A DNA stretch of 64,000 nucleotides from Prorocentrum cordatum (Eukaryota; Sar; Dinophyceae; Prorocentrales; Prorocentraceae). A program made the translations under genes and the position numbers. Shown piece by piece: positions 43,456 through 55,134 of the stretch (its first letter is position 1; every line of letters starts with the position of its first letter). The stretch lies in the NCBI GenBank assembly GCA_963575745.1, contig CAUYUJ010022060.1, positions 540,358 through 604,357 on the forward strand. The letters run 5' to 3'. The notes below the pieces were generated by a model. It was not told where the DNA came from. It ran no database searches and saw only the letters and a list, made by a program, of their open reading frames with translations.

Positions 43456-44800
43456 TCACCCACCCAGCGCAACGTTTCGCGGCGCCATAGGGGGCCCGCC
43501 CGCGTGCGCCCCCCGCGCCTAATTCGGCATTTTCACCCACCCAGTACAGCGTTTCGCGGCCCCATAGGGAGCTCCACCGAAGCCCCCAGTGGGACCGCCC
43601 GCATGCGCCCCCCCCACGCCCAATTTAGCATTTTCGCCCACCCAGTACTGCGCTTCGTGACCCCACAGGGAGCTCCACCGAAGTCCCCAGTGGGACCGCC
43701 CACATGCGCCCCCCACATCCCATGTGGCATTTTCATTCAGCCAGTAAGCGGTTCGTTGTTCAATCGGGAGCCCCGCCGAAGCCCCCAGTGGGACCGCCCG
43801 CATGCGTTCCCCACGCGCAATTTTGCATTTCCACCCACCCAGCACAGCGCTCCGTGACCCCATAAGGAGCCCCCCCGAAGCCCCCAGTGGGACCGCCCGC
43901 ATGCGCCCCCCACACCCAATGTAGTATTTTCACCCACCCGGCGCAGCGCTTCGTGACCCCATAGGGAGCTCCACCGAAGCCCCCAGCCCAGTGGGACCGC
44001 CCGCGTGCGTCCCCAACGCCGAATTTGGCATTTTCGCCCGCCCAGCACAGCGCTCCGTGGCCCCATAGGGAGCTCCTCCGAAGCCCACAGTGGGACCGCC
44101 CGCATGCGTCCCCCACGCCCAACTTGGCATTGTCACCCACCCAGCACAGCGCTTCGTGGCCCCATAGGGCCCCCCAGTGGGGCCGCCCGCATGCGTCCCC
44201 CGCACCCGATTTGGCATTGTCACCCATCCAGCACAGCGCTCCGTGGCCCCGTAGGGAGCTCCACCGAAGCCTCCACATGGGGCCGCCCGCGTGCTCCCCC
44301 CATGCCCAAATTGGCATTTTTGCCAGCCCAGTACAGCGCTTCGTGGCCCCATAGGGAGCTCCACCGAAGCCCCCGGTGGGACCGCCCGCATGCGCCCCCC
44401 GCAGGGGGCTCCACCGAAGCCTCCAGTGGAACCGCCCGCATGCGTCCCCCACGCCCAATTTGGCATTTTCGCCGGCCCAGTACAGCGCTTCGTGGCCCCA
44501 TAGGGAGCCCCGCCGAAGCCCCCAGTGGGGCCGCCCGCGTGCGCCCCCCACACGCAATTTGGTATTTTCACCCACCCTTCACAACGCTTCGTGGCCCCAT
44601 GGGGAGCTCCGCCGAAGCCTCCAATGGGGCCGCCCGCGTGCGTCCCACGCGTCCAATTTGGTATTCTCACCCACCCAGTGCAGCGTTTCGTGGCCTCACA
44701 GGGAGCTTCGCCGACGGCTCCAGGGCCACCGCCCGCATGCGCTCCCCCCCCCCCCCCGCCCAGCGCGCCGCTTCGTGGCCCCATGTGGGCTTCGCCGAAG
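43456..44800 (+). repeat. Satellite array 3, unit about 100 bp, about 14 copies
   Basis: Core GCGCTTCGTGGCCCCATAGG then GAGCTCCACCGAAGCCCCCA, plus CACCCACCCAG and GCATTTTCG segments. Units vary in length and in C-tract size. At about 44,395 a unit is shortened to the AGGGGGCTCCACCGAAG part. Confidence 0.95.
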
Positions 44801-45187
44801 AAGATTTCGGTATCCACAGTTTCACATGGTTGGGTCCTTCGCCGGAAATTTTGTTCCCAACCGTCCCGTGGTGTTGGGTCGTCGTTTTGAAGAGACGGCG
44901 CCCCGCGTCCCTCCTCCTTCCCCCTCCCCTCCTCCCTCCTCCCTCCCCCATCATCCTTCTCCCCCTCCTTCCATCGCCGCCGTCATCATCATCATCATCA
45001 TCATCACCATCATCATCATCGCCCTCATATCCATCATCATCATCGCCATCATCATCATCATCACCATGACCAGCACCACCATCATCATCATCAGCATCGT
45101 CGTCGTCGTCGCCGTCGTCGTCGTCATCGTCATCGTCATCATCATCATCATCATCATCGTCATCATCGTCATCAGCGCCATCATCAC
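44801..45187 (+). repeat. Satellite tail, leader module copy 4, pyrimidine tract, (ATC)n
   Basis: GGTATCCACAGTTTCACATG then GTTGGGTCCTTCGCC, leader at 44,859-44,908, CCT-rich to 44,975, then ATC/GTC units to 45,186. Confidence 0.9.
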
Positions 45188-46165
45188 ACAGCTTCGTGGC
45201 CCCGCAGGGAGCTCCACCGAAGGCTCCAGTGTGAGGGGGGGTCGCATGCGTCTCCCCCGCCCAGGACAGCGTTTCGTGGCCCCGTAGGGAGCTCCACCGA
45301 AGGCCCGAGTCGGGGGGGGTCGCATGCGTCTCCCCCGCCCAGGACAGCCAGCGTTTCGTGGCCCCATAGGGAGTTCCACCGAAGGCCCTAGTGGAGGGGG
45401 GGGTCGCATGCGTCTCCCCCGCCCAGGACAGCGTTTCGTGGCCCCATAGGGAGCTCCGCCGACCGTCCCAGTGGGGGGGAGTCGCATGCGTCTCCCCCAC
45501 CTAGGACAGCGTTTTGCGGCCCTATGGGAGATCCACCGAAGGTCCCATTGGGGAGAGGAGGGGGGGGGGGGGGGGGGGCGCATGCGTCTCCCCCACCCAG
45601 GACAGCGTTTCGTGGCCTCACAGGGAGCTCCACCGAAGGCCTCAGTGGGGGGGGGGGGGTCGCATGCGCCCCCTCGCCCAGGACAGCGCTTCGTGGGCCC
45701 CATCGTGGCCCTGTGGGAGCTCCACCGAAGGTCGCATTGGAGGGCGTGGGGGGGTGGGCTGGGGGTGGGGGGTGGGGGGGGTGGCATGCGTCTCCCCCGC
45801 CCAGGACAACGTTTCGTGGCCCCATAGGGAGCACCACCGAAGGCCCCAGCGGGGGAGGGCTCGCGTGCGTCTGCCCCACCCAGGACAGCGCTTCGTGGCC
45901 CCATGGGGAGCTCCACCGAAGGCCCCAGTGTGGGGGGGGGGGTCGCATGCGTCTCCCCCACCTAGGACAGCGCTTCGTGGCCCCGTAGGGAGCTCCACCG
46001 AAGGCCCCAGTGGGGGGGGGGGTCGCATGCGTCTCCCCCGCCCAGGACAGCGCTTCGTGGCCCCATAGGGAGCTCCACCGAAGGTCCCCGTGGCGCAGTC
46101 CGCATTGTGTTGTTCGTTTTCGCTGCCGTTGTGTACCGCGCCATTCATATCGGCGCCCCCCGGGC
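45188..46165 (+). repeat. Satellite array 4, unit about 80-115 bp with variable G tracts
   Basis: Core as in the other arrays, plus GTCGCATGCGTCTCCCCC and GCCCAGGACAGCG. Runs of 7 to 20 G (45,561-45,579, 45,648-45,659, 45,906-45,917) make unit length vary. Such G runs could also be assembly-sensitive. Confidence 0.95.
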
Positions 46166-46265
46166 GCGGTTCGTTGCCTCGTAGGGGCCGCCGCCGAAAA
46201 TGTGAATCGCAATTGCGGCATTCACACCTTCGTCAGTTTTTTTTTCCTTGGGGGGGGGGGGGGCG
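46166..46265 (+). repeat. Tail module of array 4 with T9 and G13 runs
   Basis: AATTGCGGCATTCACACCTT then CGTCAGTTTTTTTTT, the counterpart of the tail at 29,813, followed by a G run at 46,249-46,263. Confidence 0.8.
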
Positions 46266-47589
46266 CTTGGAGGCGCGAGTGTCCGGCGGGGCCGGCGGCG
46301 ATTCAGGGGCCGTCCGCGCGGGTCAGTTTGGATTGGGGCGGGGCCTCGAATCGAGATCGCCCGCAGGCGCGGGCAGACTTCGCCAGCTTGACATCTATGC
46401 CCTTTCAAAATGCCGACGGCTGGCGCGCGGGGCACTTCGGGCAGCCTCCAGGAGATTCGCCCGCGCGCGATTCGAGCGCGCGCGGTCGAGGGCGCCCGAG
46501 ACGACTGAGCGGCGCGGCCCTTTCCGGTGCCTCTTCGACGCGATGGCGCCAAGTGCGCGGGGCTTGGGGCGTCGCGTCGCAGGCTCCTCGGCAGGGGCTG
46601 CGCGCGCATTGGGGCGCGCCGCAGCACGCGGAGCGAGAAGCGCTACGCATCAGGAATTCTGTGAGAATGCGCTCGACGCATTCTGACAGCCGAGACGCAT
46701 AGGGGCGCGGTGCGATCGCAGCCGCAGCGGCCGTCTGCCCGCCTGCCGCTCGGAGTGGGTCGACGACGCCCGCTGAGAATGTGCGCAGTGCGGCAGATGG
46801 TGGGCGCTGCCGATCTCTGCGCGGAGCGGGGAGCTTGCCTGCCAGAACGGCTGCATAGTGAGTGTGTCAGCCAGAGGAACGCCGCCAATCGGCGCGCGTT
46901 TGTGTGGCGCCGCGAGAGGGGGGCGGGGTGCTCGAGCGAGCGCGACAAAGGTTGCGGGTGGGTCCATGCGCGAGGCAATGGCGCGCCGACTTCCAAGCGC
47001 ATCAATAGACCAAGTCCATCGAAGTCCGCCGCGCAGTCGCGGGCTATGCTTGTTTGGCGGCGCTTGGCGATGCGAGGTGGTTTCGCGGCGGACCGAGGTC
47101 GCCGAGCTTCGAGCGATCTTCTGACGCATATGTGGCGTCTTGCTTGTGGATAATCGGCAATGGCAGCGAGGGCGCCCCGGGCCTCTCCAGGGCGGCGTGC
47201 TCTCGCGGCCGCGGACGCGCACGCTGATCGGTGCCGCGCTTTGAGGCCGACTTTCCCCGCGAAGCTATTGACGGACCCGCGCGCGCGCCGCGACATCCTG
47301 GGGCGAACGGTCGCAGTGGCATCTGCTGCAAGTTGCCCCGCCCGCGCCGGAGGGCGCTCCGCGCGTCGAGTGGCGCTTCGGGGCCGCGGCGCTCTTGCGC
47401 GAGCGCCCCCGGGCCAATCCACGCGCCTCTGCGCGCCCGGCCCGTCGGATTCTGCCGGGCGAACGCCGCGGCGCAAGGGCCCTCATCGCGCCCCCGACAG
47501 CGCGCTGGAGAGGGCGGGCGCGCCCCGTGGAAGAGCGGCCGCGACGAGCAGGACGCGCGCGCTTGCTTCTTGTCCGCGCGTGCCCCACT
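46266..47589. other. GC-rich unassigned stretch
   Basis: Dense in GCGC; open frames on both strands (up to about 275 residues) are Arg/Ala/Ser-rich and overlapping. No domain recognised. Confidence 0.5.
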
Positions 47590-48260
47590 CGGTCAGCTCG
47601 AGCGAAGCGGGCCGCGTTCGCCGCGGCCGTCTCCGCCCGGTCCTCGTCGCCAGCAGGTTGCCGTTGCCCGGCCCGCGTCACCCGGCGCGTTCGGGCCCCC
47701 GCGTGGGGGCCGCCCGCCTGGCCCGCCGGCCGGGGCCCGCCCGCTCGCCGCTGGCTCTCGCTTGGCCCCGCGCGCCCGTTTCGTTCTTAGCCCGCCCGCC
47801 CTAGCTCGCCCGGCCCGCCCGTCGCGGCCCGCCTGTCGCGGCCCGTCAGCCCGGCCCCCCCGCCCGGGGCCCGCTGGCTCGACCTGCCCGTGAGGGCGCG
47901 CCCGCTCGATTGCCCTCGCGACCGCCCGCCCGCTATATAGGCCGGGCCCGCGCTGCTGGGCCCGCCCGTTGCCGCCCATTCAGAAGTGCCCCGTCCGCCC
48001 GGCGCGCCGGGGGGCCCGCGGGCCCAGCCCGCTTGCAAGGGCCCCGTGCCCCGCTCCGCCCGACCTGCCCGCGTGGCCCGCGGGGGTCCGCCCGTTTGCT
48101 CTCCCATCCTGCCCGCCCGCTCTTTCGCCCGCCCCGCCCGACCCGCCCCTCCGGGCCCGCCCGCCCAGGCCGCCCGTCGGGGGCCGCCCGCCCGACCCGT
48201 CCGCAAGGGTCCGCGCTCGCTCGTTGCCGCGCCTGCCCGCCCGCCAGTTTGAACGACTCG
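47590..48260 (+). repeat. Degenerate CCCGCCCG repeat region
   Basis: GCCCGCCCG and GGCCCGC blocks at irregular spacing, over 85% G+C by eye. All frames are Pro/Arg/Ala/Gly artefacts. Confidence 0.7.
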
Positions 48261-48540
48261 CCCGCGCGCGAAGGCGGTCACTGTCGAATGCGGCCGCGGC
48301 GAAGACGCTCCGGCGAAGACGACCGGCAGCGGAAACGGCCCCCGAGGCAGACGACCTCTGGCGATGGTTGCGCGGGCGAATGCGACGGCCCGCGAAAACC
48401 ACGGCGGCGAAGATAACGGCGGCGAACCAGACCGCCGGAGAAGACGATCCTGGTGAAGACGAACGGGGGAAACCGACCGGCGGCGAATGCGACTCGCGCC
48501 GCGCGGGCGCCGCGGGCGCGCGCTCGATAGCGGGGCTTTA
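48261..48540 (+). repeat. Degenerate repeat of GGCGAAGACGA type
   Basis: CCGGCGAAGACGACCGG, GGCGAAGATAACGGCGGCGA and GGTGAAGACGAACGG type units at 20-35 bp spacing. Confidence 0.55.
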
Positions 48541-48769
48541 ACCGCGGCCAGCGAGTTCGACCGGAGTGGCGACGCACGCCGGAATCGCGACGACGCGCGC
48601 AGGAGTTGTTGAAACAAACGCGGGCAGAGCCCAGCACGAACATGTCCGCATCAGCTGGTGCCGCGTGCCCATGAGTGCGGGTTCACTCGCGCAAAGAGGC
48701 GTGCCATCAGTGTGCGGGCCACTCAGAACTGTTGTCGAAGTCTGGCCTGAGCGGGCGCCGATAGGTTGT
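48541..48769. other. Unassigned spacer
   Basis: Non-repetitive; nothing recognised. Confidence 0.4.
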
Positions 48770-49262
48770 AATGATGGCGACGGTGATGATGAGGACCGCG
48801 ATGGCGACGATGACGGTGTCTGTGATGATGATGGTGATGTTGATACTGGTGATTGTGATGAGTATGGTGGTGGTGACGGCGATGACGATGGTGGGGTTGA
48901 TGATGATGATGATGATGATGGCGATGGTGATGACGATGGCAATACTGATGGTGATAGTGACGAAAGTGGGGTGATTGTAATGCTGATAGAAATGATGGCG
49001 GCGATGTTTGTTGAGGTTTTGATGGTGGAGATTTTGTTGATGATGGTGCTGGCGATCTTAATGACGATGGATGCTGCTGCTGATGGTGGTGTTGGTGCTT
49101 GTGATGGTGATGATGATGCTGATGTTGATGGTGATCATGTTGATGATCATGATGGTGGCCGCGATGATGCTGATGATGCGGATGACGGTGGTGATGCTGA
49201 TGATGCTGATGCTGCTGCTGATAATGGTGCTGATGGTGATGATGATGATGATTATGATGATC

Positions 49263-49343
<81 letters not shown>

Positions 49344-49490
49344 CTGATGATGATGATGATGATGATGATGATGAGGAGGAGGAGGAGGAGGAGGAGGAGG
49401 AGGAGGAGGAGGAGGAGGAGGGGGAGGAAGAGGAGGAGGAGGAAGAGGAGGAGGAGGTGGAGGATGAGGAGGAGGAGGAGGAGGATGAGG
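48770..49490 (+). repeat. (GAT)n with GGT/GCT variants, then (GAG)n
   Basis: Degenerate to 49,250, perfect GAT from 49,258 to 49,370, then GAG to 49,490. Confidence 0.95.
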
Positions 49491-49605
49491 GGCGGCGTGG
49501 GCCCCAACAGCGGCCAGAGATTACATCGCGCCCACAATGCGCGTTCACGCCCCCAAATTCAATGCGTCTCCAGGTGAAAAAAAAGGGGCATTGAAAACAC
49601 AAATG
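49491..49605. other. Short unique spacer between two GAT/GAG blocks
   Basis: Contains AGGTGAAAAAAAAGGGGCAT; nothing recognised. Confidence 0.5.
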
Positions 49606-49792
49606 GAAAAGTATGATGGTGATGGTGCTGGTGATGATGGTGATGATGTTGATGATGACGATGGTGATGGTGATGCTGAAGAGGAACATGAGGGGGAGGA
49701 TGGGGAGGAGAAGAAGGAGGAGGAGTAGGAGGAGGAGGACGAGGAGGAGGATGAGGATGATCATGATGATGGATAATGCTGCTGATGATGAT

Positions 49793-49827
<35 letters not shown>

Positions 49828-49878
49828 GGAGGGGGGAAGAGGAGGAGGAGGAGGAAAAGGAGGACGATGAGGAGAACG
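49606..49878 (+). repeat. (GAT)n then (GAG)n, second block
   Basis: GATGGT units 49,610-49,672, GAG-rich 49,680-49,760 and 49,795-49,870, with GAT between. Confidence 0.9.
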
Positions 49879-50340
49879 AATAAGACATATATAAAGACGG
49901 ATATGAAAAATACTGATAATCATAAACGCAATAATACTGCTACGAAGATGGCGAAACCGAAACCGACGAATTCGAACCCTATGAATAATAATAAGCAAAA
50001 CAATCATGGGCATACTGAAGAATAAGCATATTACGACAATGCATAATAACAACAATAGGAAACGAAGACGAATCCTACTCAGAAGACTACGAATAATACT
50101 ATGAGTCGTATCAATACGACGAAGAAGACGAAAACTAAAACTACGGATAATAATAAGACGACGGAGTCGAATACGAATCATAATAATAATATTGCGATGA
50201 AAACAATACGAATAATACTAATACACATACTAAGAAGACCATTAAGACGAATGGTACCACTAAGAAGACTACTACTAAGAATAACCATAAGAACAAGGGT
50301 AATCATAGTAAGGGTACTACGAAAAATATTAATCAGGACA
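49879..50340 (+). repeat. A-rich degenerate trinucleotide island (AAG/AAT/ACG)
   Basis: About 460 bp with A at roughly every second or third base (ACGAATAATACTATGAG, CTAAGAAGACCATTAAGACG). Much poorer in G+C than all neighbours. Confidence 0.7.
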
Positions 50341-50596
50341 AACAGAAGAAGGAGAGGAGGAGGAGGAAGAGGAGGAAGATGAGAACGGGCAGGAACAGGA
50401 GGAGGAGGAACAAGACATAAGAATACGAAGGTAAGGAGGGGACGAAGTGGACGGAGGATGAGGAGGTGGATGAGGAGGAGGCGGAGGAGTAGGAGGAGGA
50501 GGACGAGGAGGAGGAGGAGGAGGAAGACGGAGGGATAGGAGGAAGATCGGGGGAGGTGGGAAGAGGAGGAGGAGCAAGAGGAGGGGGAGGAAGAGG

Positions 50597-50666
<70 letters not shown>

Positions 50667-50682
50667 CGACGACGACGACGAC

Positions 50683-50723
<41 letters not shown>

Positions 50724-50724
50724 C

Positions 50725-50797
<73 letters not shown>

Positions 50798-50798
50798 C

Positions 50799-50833
<35 letters not shown>

Positions 50834-51035
50834 CGGAGGAGGAGGAGGAGGAGGAGGAGGAGGAGGAAGGAGGGAGGAGGGGGAGAGGAGGAGGAGGAAG
50901 AGGAGGAGGAGGTGGAGGATGAGGAGGAGGAGGAGGAGGAGGAGGAGGGGAACGAGGACGAGGAGGAGGACGAGGACGACGAGGAGGAGGACGAGGACGC
51001 GGAGGAGGAGGAAGAGGAGGAGGAGGAGGAGGAAA
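50341..51035 (+). repeat. (GAG)n - (GAT)n - (GAG)n block
   Basis: GGAG-rich to 50,598, GAT 50,600-50,832 with a short GAC run at 50,665-50,681, then GAG to 51,035. Confidence 0.95.
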
Positions 51036-51049
51036 CAGCAAGTCTGTAT

Positions 51050-51955
51050 ACATCCAATATCCATTAACGATGTTGGAATACACCCTTTCCCCATGTTCCC
51101 TTTTCACAGGCCCCTACAAACGGTCATTTCCATTGAGGGAAATGCCCCGTTGGGAGGTAACCGTTCGAAAATTTTAAAACGTGCTAGAACATTATGTTTG
51201 GGGCTTCGACGCCTCGAATCAACTTGACTGTTGTGTTTCGGCGACCCTGAGTCGTGCCAGAACGCCATTCCTGAGACTTCAACGCCGCGAATCAACGGAA
51301 CCCTTGCGCCCCGATAGTCTTGAACCGGTCCAATACATCATTTCTGGTACGTCGATCATTGGAACCCGTGGACATCTCGCAGATGTTTGACATGAGTGTG
51401 CGCGGCGCCTCGGCGAGAGCCACATTTTGAAGAGGAGCCGCCCTCAACCCGCGAAGCGCTTGCAATGTTTCAGGACAGATGTCGTGGCGCCAAGGCGAGA
51501 ACCACATGTTGAAAACGATCCGCACTCCATGTGTGAAGCCCGTGCAAGTCTTCGAGACGAATGTGCGCGGCGCTAAGGCGAGTAAAACGCATGCAATGTT
51601 TTAGGACGAATGTGCGTGGCTCTAGGGGGATAGTCACATTTTGAGACGGAGCGGCCCTCAATCCGTGGACCTCTTGGAATTTTTCTGACGAGTGTGCGCG
51701 GCGCTACGGCGAGAGCCACATTTTGAAAATGACACGCCTTCCATCTGTGAAGCTCTTACGATTGTTCAAGGGAATGCGCGCGGCTCTAGAGCGAGAGCCA
51801 CATTTTTGAAACGACCTGCCCTCTATTTGTGAAGCTGCTGCCAACTTTACGCTTCAGAAGCGTAAGTTGTATGGGAGTCTCAGGCGAAACGCCCGGCCCG
51901 CCCTTCCGACTGGCCTCGGGGTATGACAGGGGGGAGTTGTTAAGATGAAAAACGA
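51050..51955 (+). repeat. Composite repeat B, copy 2
   Basis: Same parts and order as 33,527-34,210: CCATTAACGATGTTGGAATA, GTGCTAGAACATTATGTTTG, GTGCCAGAACGCCATTCCTG with GAGACTTCAACGCCGCGAAT, then six to seven 80-85 bp units (51,385-51,850), then a GACTGGCCTCGGGGTATGAC segment leading to GGAGGAGG. Confidence 0.85.
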
Positions 51956-52482
<527 letters not shown>

Positions 52483-53240
52483 CCCGCCCCGGGGGACAGG
52501 GGGCCTCGGGACGAACCAGGAAGACCTCCTCCAGGTCAAACACCAGTCGTAGTGGGTTAATAAGCATCGGCCAGCGTGTGATAGCTTTTGGTCTGGGCAG
52601 GACCTGTTCGGAGGAAAGGGTGATGAAGGAGGGGGGAGATATGAGGGGGGAAGGATGACGGATGCGGGGGGCAGGCAGGAGGGAACAGGGGAGGAACAAG
52701 TGGAAGGAGGGGGAATGGTGGGAGGGAGGAGGGGATCGGGAGGGAGGAGGAGGGAAGAGGCCCCCCTTGGCCAACCGACCCCGTGTGTGTCCGTGAGGTT
52801 TTGGCTGCCGGCCCGGTATGTTTGATTAGCCAGTGTTTGACGAATACGCTTCTCTGCAGCGAGCGAGGAAACAGTCTCTCTGCACTGCCCCTCCCGGACC
52901 TGTTCAGTGGCACCGCAGCGGAGCTTCACTCTCGAAAGACGGCCGGAAGTTGACGCTTTCGGACCCCTCTCGGGCAGTCCGACATTGCCCGCAACAGGAA
53001 GGTCAAAGTTTAGGCTCTCTGGTTCGCTAGCCAAAGTGGCCCTGAATTAGTTCAGTCCCCTGAGACAATCAGGGACCCAGAAACCAGGGCATTGCTGTCC
53101 AGGGCTCTGCCAGATCTGGCTGGAAATGCCGAGGCATGCAGTGGCGGCAGTTTTCTCCCGGGGGCTCCAGTGGCCAATGTCCTGGCTTGTGCAGGTTCCT
53201 CTTTTTGGGGTTGGAGGGTTTCTCCGAAGGGCTTGGGCGA
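52483..53240. other. Unassigned stretch, purine-rich first part
   Basis: 52,620-52,760 is GGA-rich. 52,780-53,240 is unique. No exon can be defended. Confidence 0.45.
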
Positions 53241-53625
53241 CCCGTCCTCCTCCTCCTCCTCCTCCTTCTCCTCCTCCTCCTCCTCCTCCTCCTCCTCCTC
53301 CCTTCTCCTCCACCTCCTCCACCTCCTCCTCCCCCTCCCCCTCCCCCACCTCCTCCTCCTCCTCCTCCTCCTCCTCCTCCTCCTCCTCCTCCTCCTCCTC
53401 ATCCTCGGGTCGCCTAAGGCCCTGGGGGGAACCGTGCAATTGGGATGCCCTGAGACGATCAACGCGAAGGTCTTTTTCCGCTCTTGGACTCCAGAGGCTG
53501 TTTCGAGGCTCCCAGGCCATCAGGCTCCCAGGCGATCCGGAGGAGGAGGCGGAGGAGGAGGAGGAGGAGGAGGAGGAGGAGGAGGAGGGAGGAGGAGGAG
53601 GAGGAGGAGGAGGAGGAGGGAGGGA
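53241..53625. repeat. (CTC)n and (GAG)n arms in inverted orientation
   Basis: CTC/CCT units at 53,247-53,402, a 135-bp unique spacer, then GAG units at 53,538-53,620 (complementary to the first block). Confidence 0.9.
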
Positions 53626-53845
53626 GCGATCTGTGACGAGAGGATGGCCTCTGGGCAGGGAACCGTTGGCTCTCTGGCTGCGTGCTGAACAGCTCGGAAC
53701 ACCGGAGGCCCGTACCTCCTCCGCCGCCTCTCTCCCTCCTCCTCTCCCCTCGTGCTCAGCGCACAGCTCCGGTGCGGCGCGCGGGGAGCCGAGTGGCGCC
53801 ACCACAATCCGTTCTTGCTTTCTGGGGCTGTCCAGGCTGCTGCTC
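53626..53845. other. Unassigned spacer
   Basis: Unique sequence between the GAG arm and the 10-bp array. Nothing recognised. Confidence 0.4.
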
Positions 53846-53847
53846 AG

Positions 53848-54100
53848 CCCTTTTCTCTTGGCATGTCTTGGCATGCGTTGGCATGCGTTGGCATGCGTTG
53901 GCATGCATTGGCGTGCATTGGCATGCGTTGACGTGCATTGGCATGCGTTGACATGTGATGGCATGCGTTGGCATGCATTGGCATTGGCCCTTTTCTCTTG
54001 GCATGTCTTGGCATGCGTTGGCATGCGTTGGCATGCATTGGCATGCATTGGCGTGCATTGGCATGCGTTGGCATGAATTGGCATGCGATGGCATGCATCG
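53848..54100 (+). repeat. 10-bp tandem array, TTGGCATGCG unit
   Basis: About 24 units of TTGGCATGCG with GCATGCATTG and GCGTGCATTG variants. The array restarts at 53,990 with the same CCCTTTTCTCTTGGCATGTC lead that opens it at 53,850, so a 140-bp segment is duplicated. Confidence 0.95.
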
Positions 54101-54568
54101 GCAGCCCTCCCCGCGTGCTACCCCTAACCTGGGCAGCCAAGTCGTCCTTGTGGGGGCTACTAGCCAGGGCGAGCTCTCGCTAGCAACCCCTACTAACAGG
54201 CTGCGAGTTGGGGTGCAACCCAAGCAGACCTGGCAGTTTGGTCAGTGATCCTCCTCCACCCCCCTCGGCGGCACAGCGGCAACGACGGCGACGGCGACGA
54301 CGGCGATGGCGACGCGCCGCCGCCGACCTGGCTCAGACACCGCCCGAGCCTCCCGCCCCGCACCACCGCCGCCGGCCTCCCAGCGGCCAGGCGCCCCGAG
54401 TGGCCCGCGGCAGCTCGGCGCACCCGCTGCGGCACGGCAGGGGCGAGGGAGGAGTGCCACGACGGCAGGGGGCCCCGAGGGATCCTGAGGCGCTTCGGCA
54501 CCTTTGGGCTCCTGGCGCCCTCCCAGGGCACCGCCTACAGCGCCCGCGGCCCCCAGCTCGGAGGAACA
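54101..54568 (+). other. Possible exon region of an unidentified gene
   Basis: Open frames in several phases. One plus frame reads RGILRRFGTFGLLAPSQGTA and another ends APSSEEQ at the element boundary. No domain recognised, and one candidate frame has a stop (TGA near 54,486). Confidence 0.25.
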
Positions 54569-54711
54569 GGTACCCATGCCGCTATCTTTTCCTTGTTCTC
54601 CCCCTTTTTGTTGGCCTCCAGGGCGGCCCTCGTCGTCACCGCTGGATTTGCCTCGAAATTCTGGTCAGAACGCACCCTACGAGAGGTCCGGGGAGTAGCG
54701 GTATCGGTACC
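54569..54711 (+). mobile_element. Short TIR element, family I (introner-like), copy 3
   Basis: Starts GGTACCCATGCCGCTATC and ends GGAGTAGCGGTATCGGTACC; the outer 16 bp are inverted repeats. Interior has GGCCCTCGTCGTCACCGC, TTGCCTCGAAATTCTGGTCA and CACCCTACGAGAGG, shared with copy 1. It begins exactly at AACAG|GTACCC, and CTTGGCAG lies 28 bp past its right end (54,732-54,739), so it could be spliced out as a GT-AG intron of about 170 bp. Confidence 0.7.
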
Positions 54712-54739
54712 TCTTGGTTTCTCCCAAGCTTCCCTTGGC

Positions 54740-54862
54740 AGGTGGGCCGTCGGATAGTTCCCAGCAGGTGGGCAAGCCAGCACTGTCGCTGCAGCTGGTT
54801 GGAAAGAGCAGTGCGTTCACACAAGACCGACAAGCAAGACCGGTTGGAGTCGTGAGCTGACA
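54740..54862 (+). CDS. Possible terminal exon after the introner-like element
   Basis: From GTTCCCAGCAG|GTGGGC (54,767) the frame reads VGKPALSLQLVGKSSAFTQD and RQARPVGVVS then TGA. Joined in phase to APSSEEQ upstream. No family recognised; short and tentative. Confidence 0.2.
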
Positions 54863-55134
54863 GGCATCCCCCGTACATATGCGACCCCCAGATTTCTCGA
54901 GGTGGAATTCTGGGGGTTGGCTATGGGTGTGCGTTGTCGGATTAGGGTCCCCGCTCGAACGGGAGCCCTCCTCGGGGCCACCCGTACCCCATAGCGCCTT
55001 GATGGCCTTGCCCTCCCTCATTTCTCCTTCCTATAGGCTTGAGCGTGTGCCATTCTTTCACTAAGGAGGGCGACGGGTTTGGGAGAGCTTGGCAGCCGGT
55101 CGACCAGGGCCGCGCTCCTAGGGGAACGAAACAT
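54863..55134. other. Unassigned spacer
   Basis: Unique sequence, nothing recognised. Confidence 0.4.

Noticed and set aside
46266-48540. Overlapping 200-280 residue frames on both strands
   Set aside because: Very high G+C removes stop codons; Arg/Ala/Pro composition and absence of motifs argue against genes.
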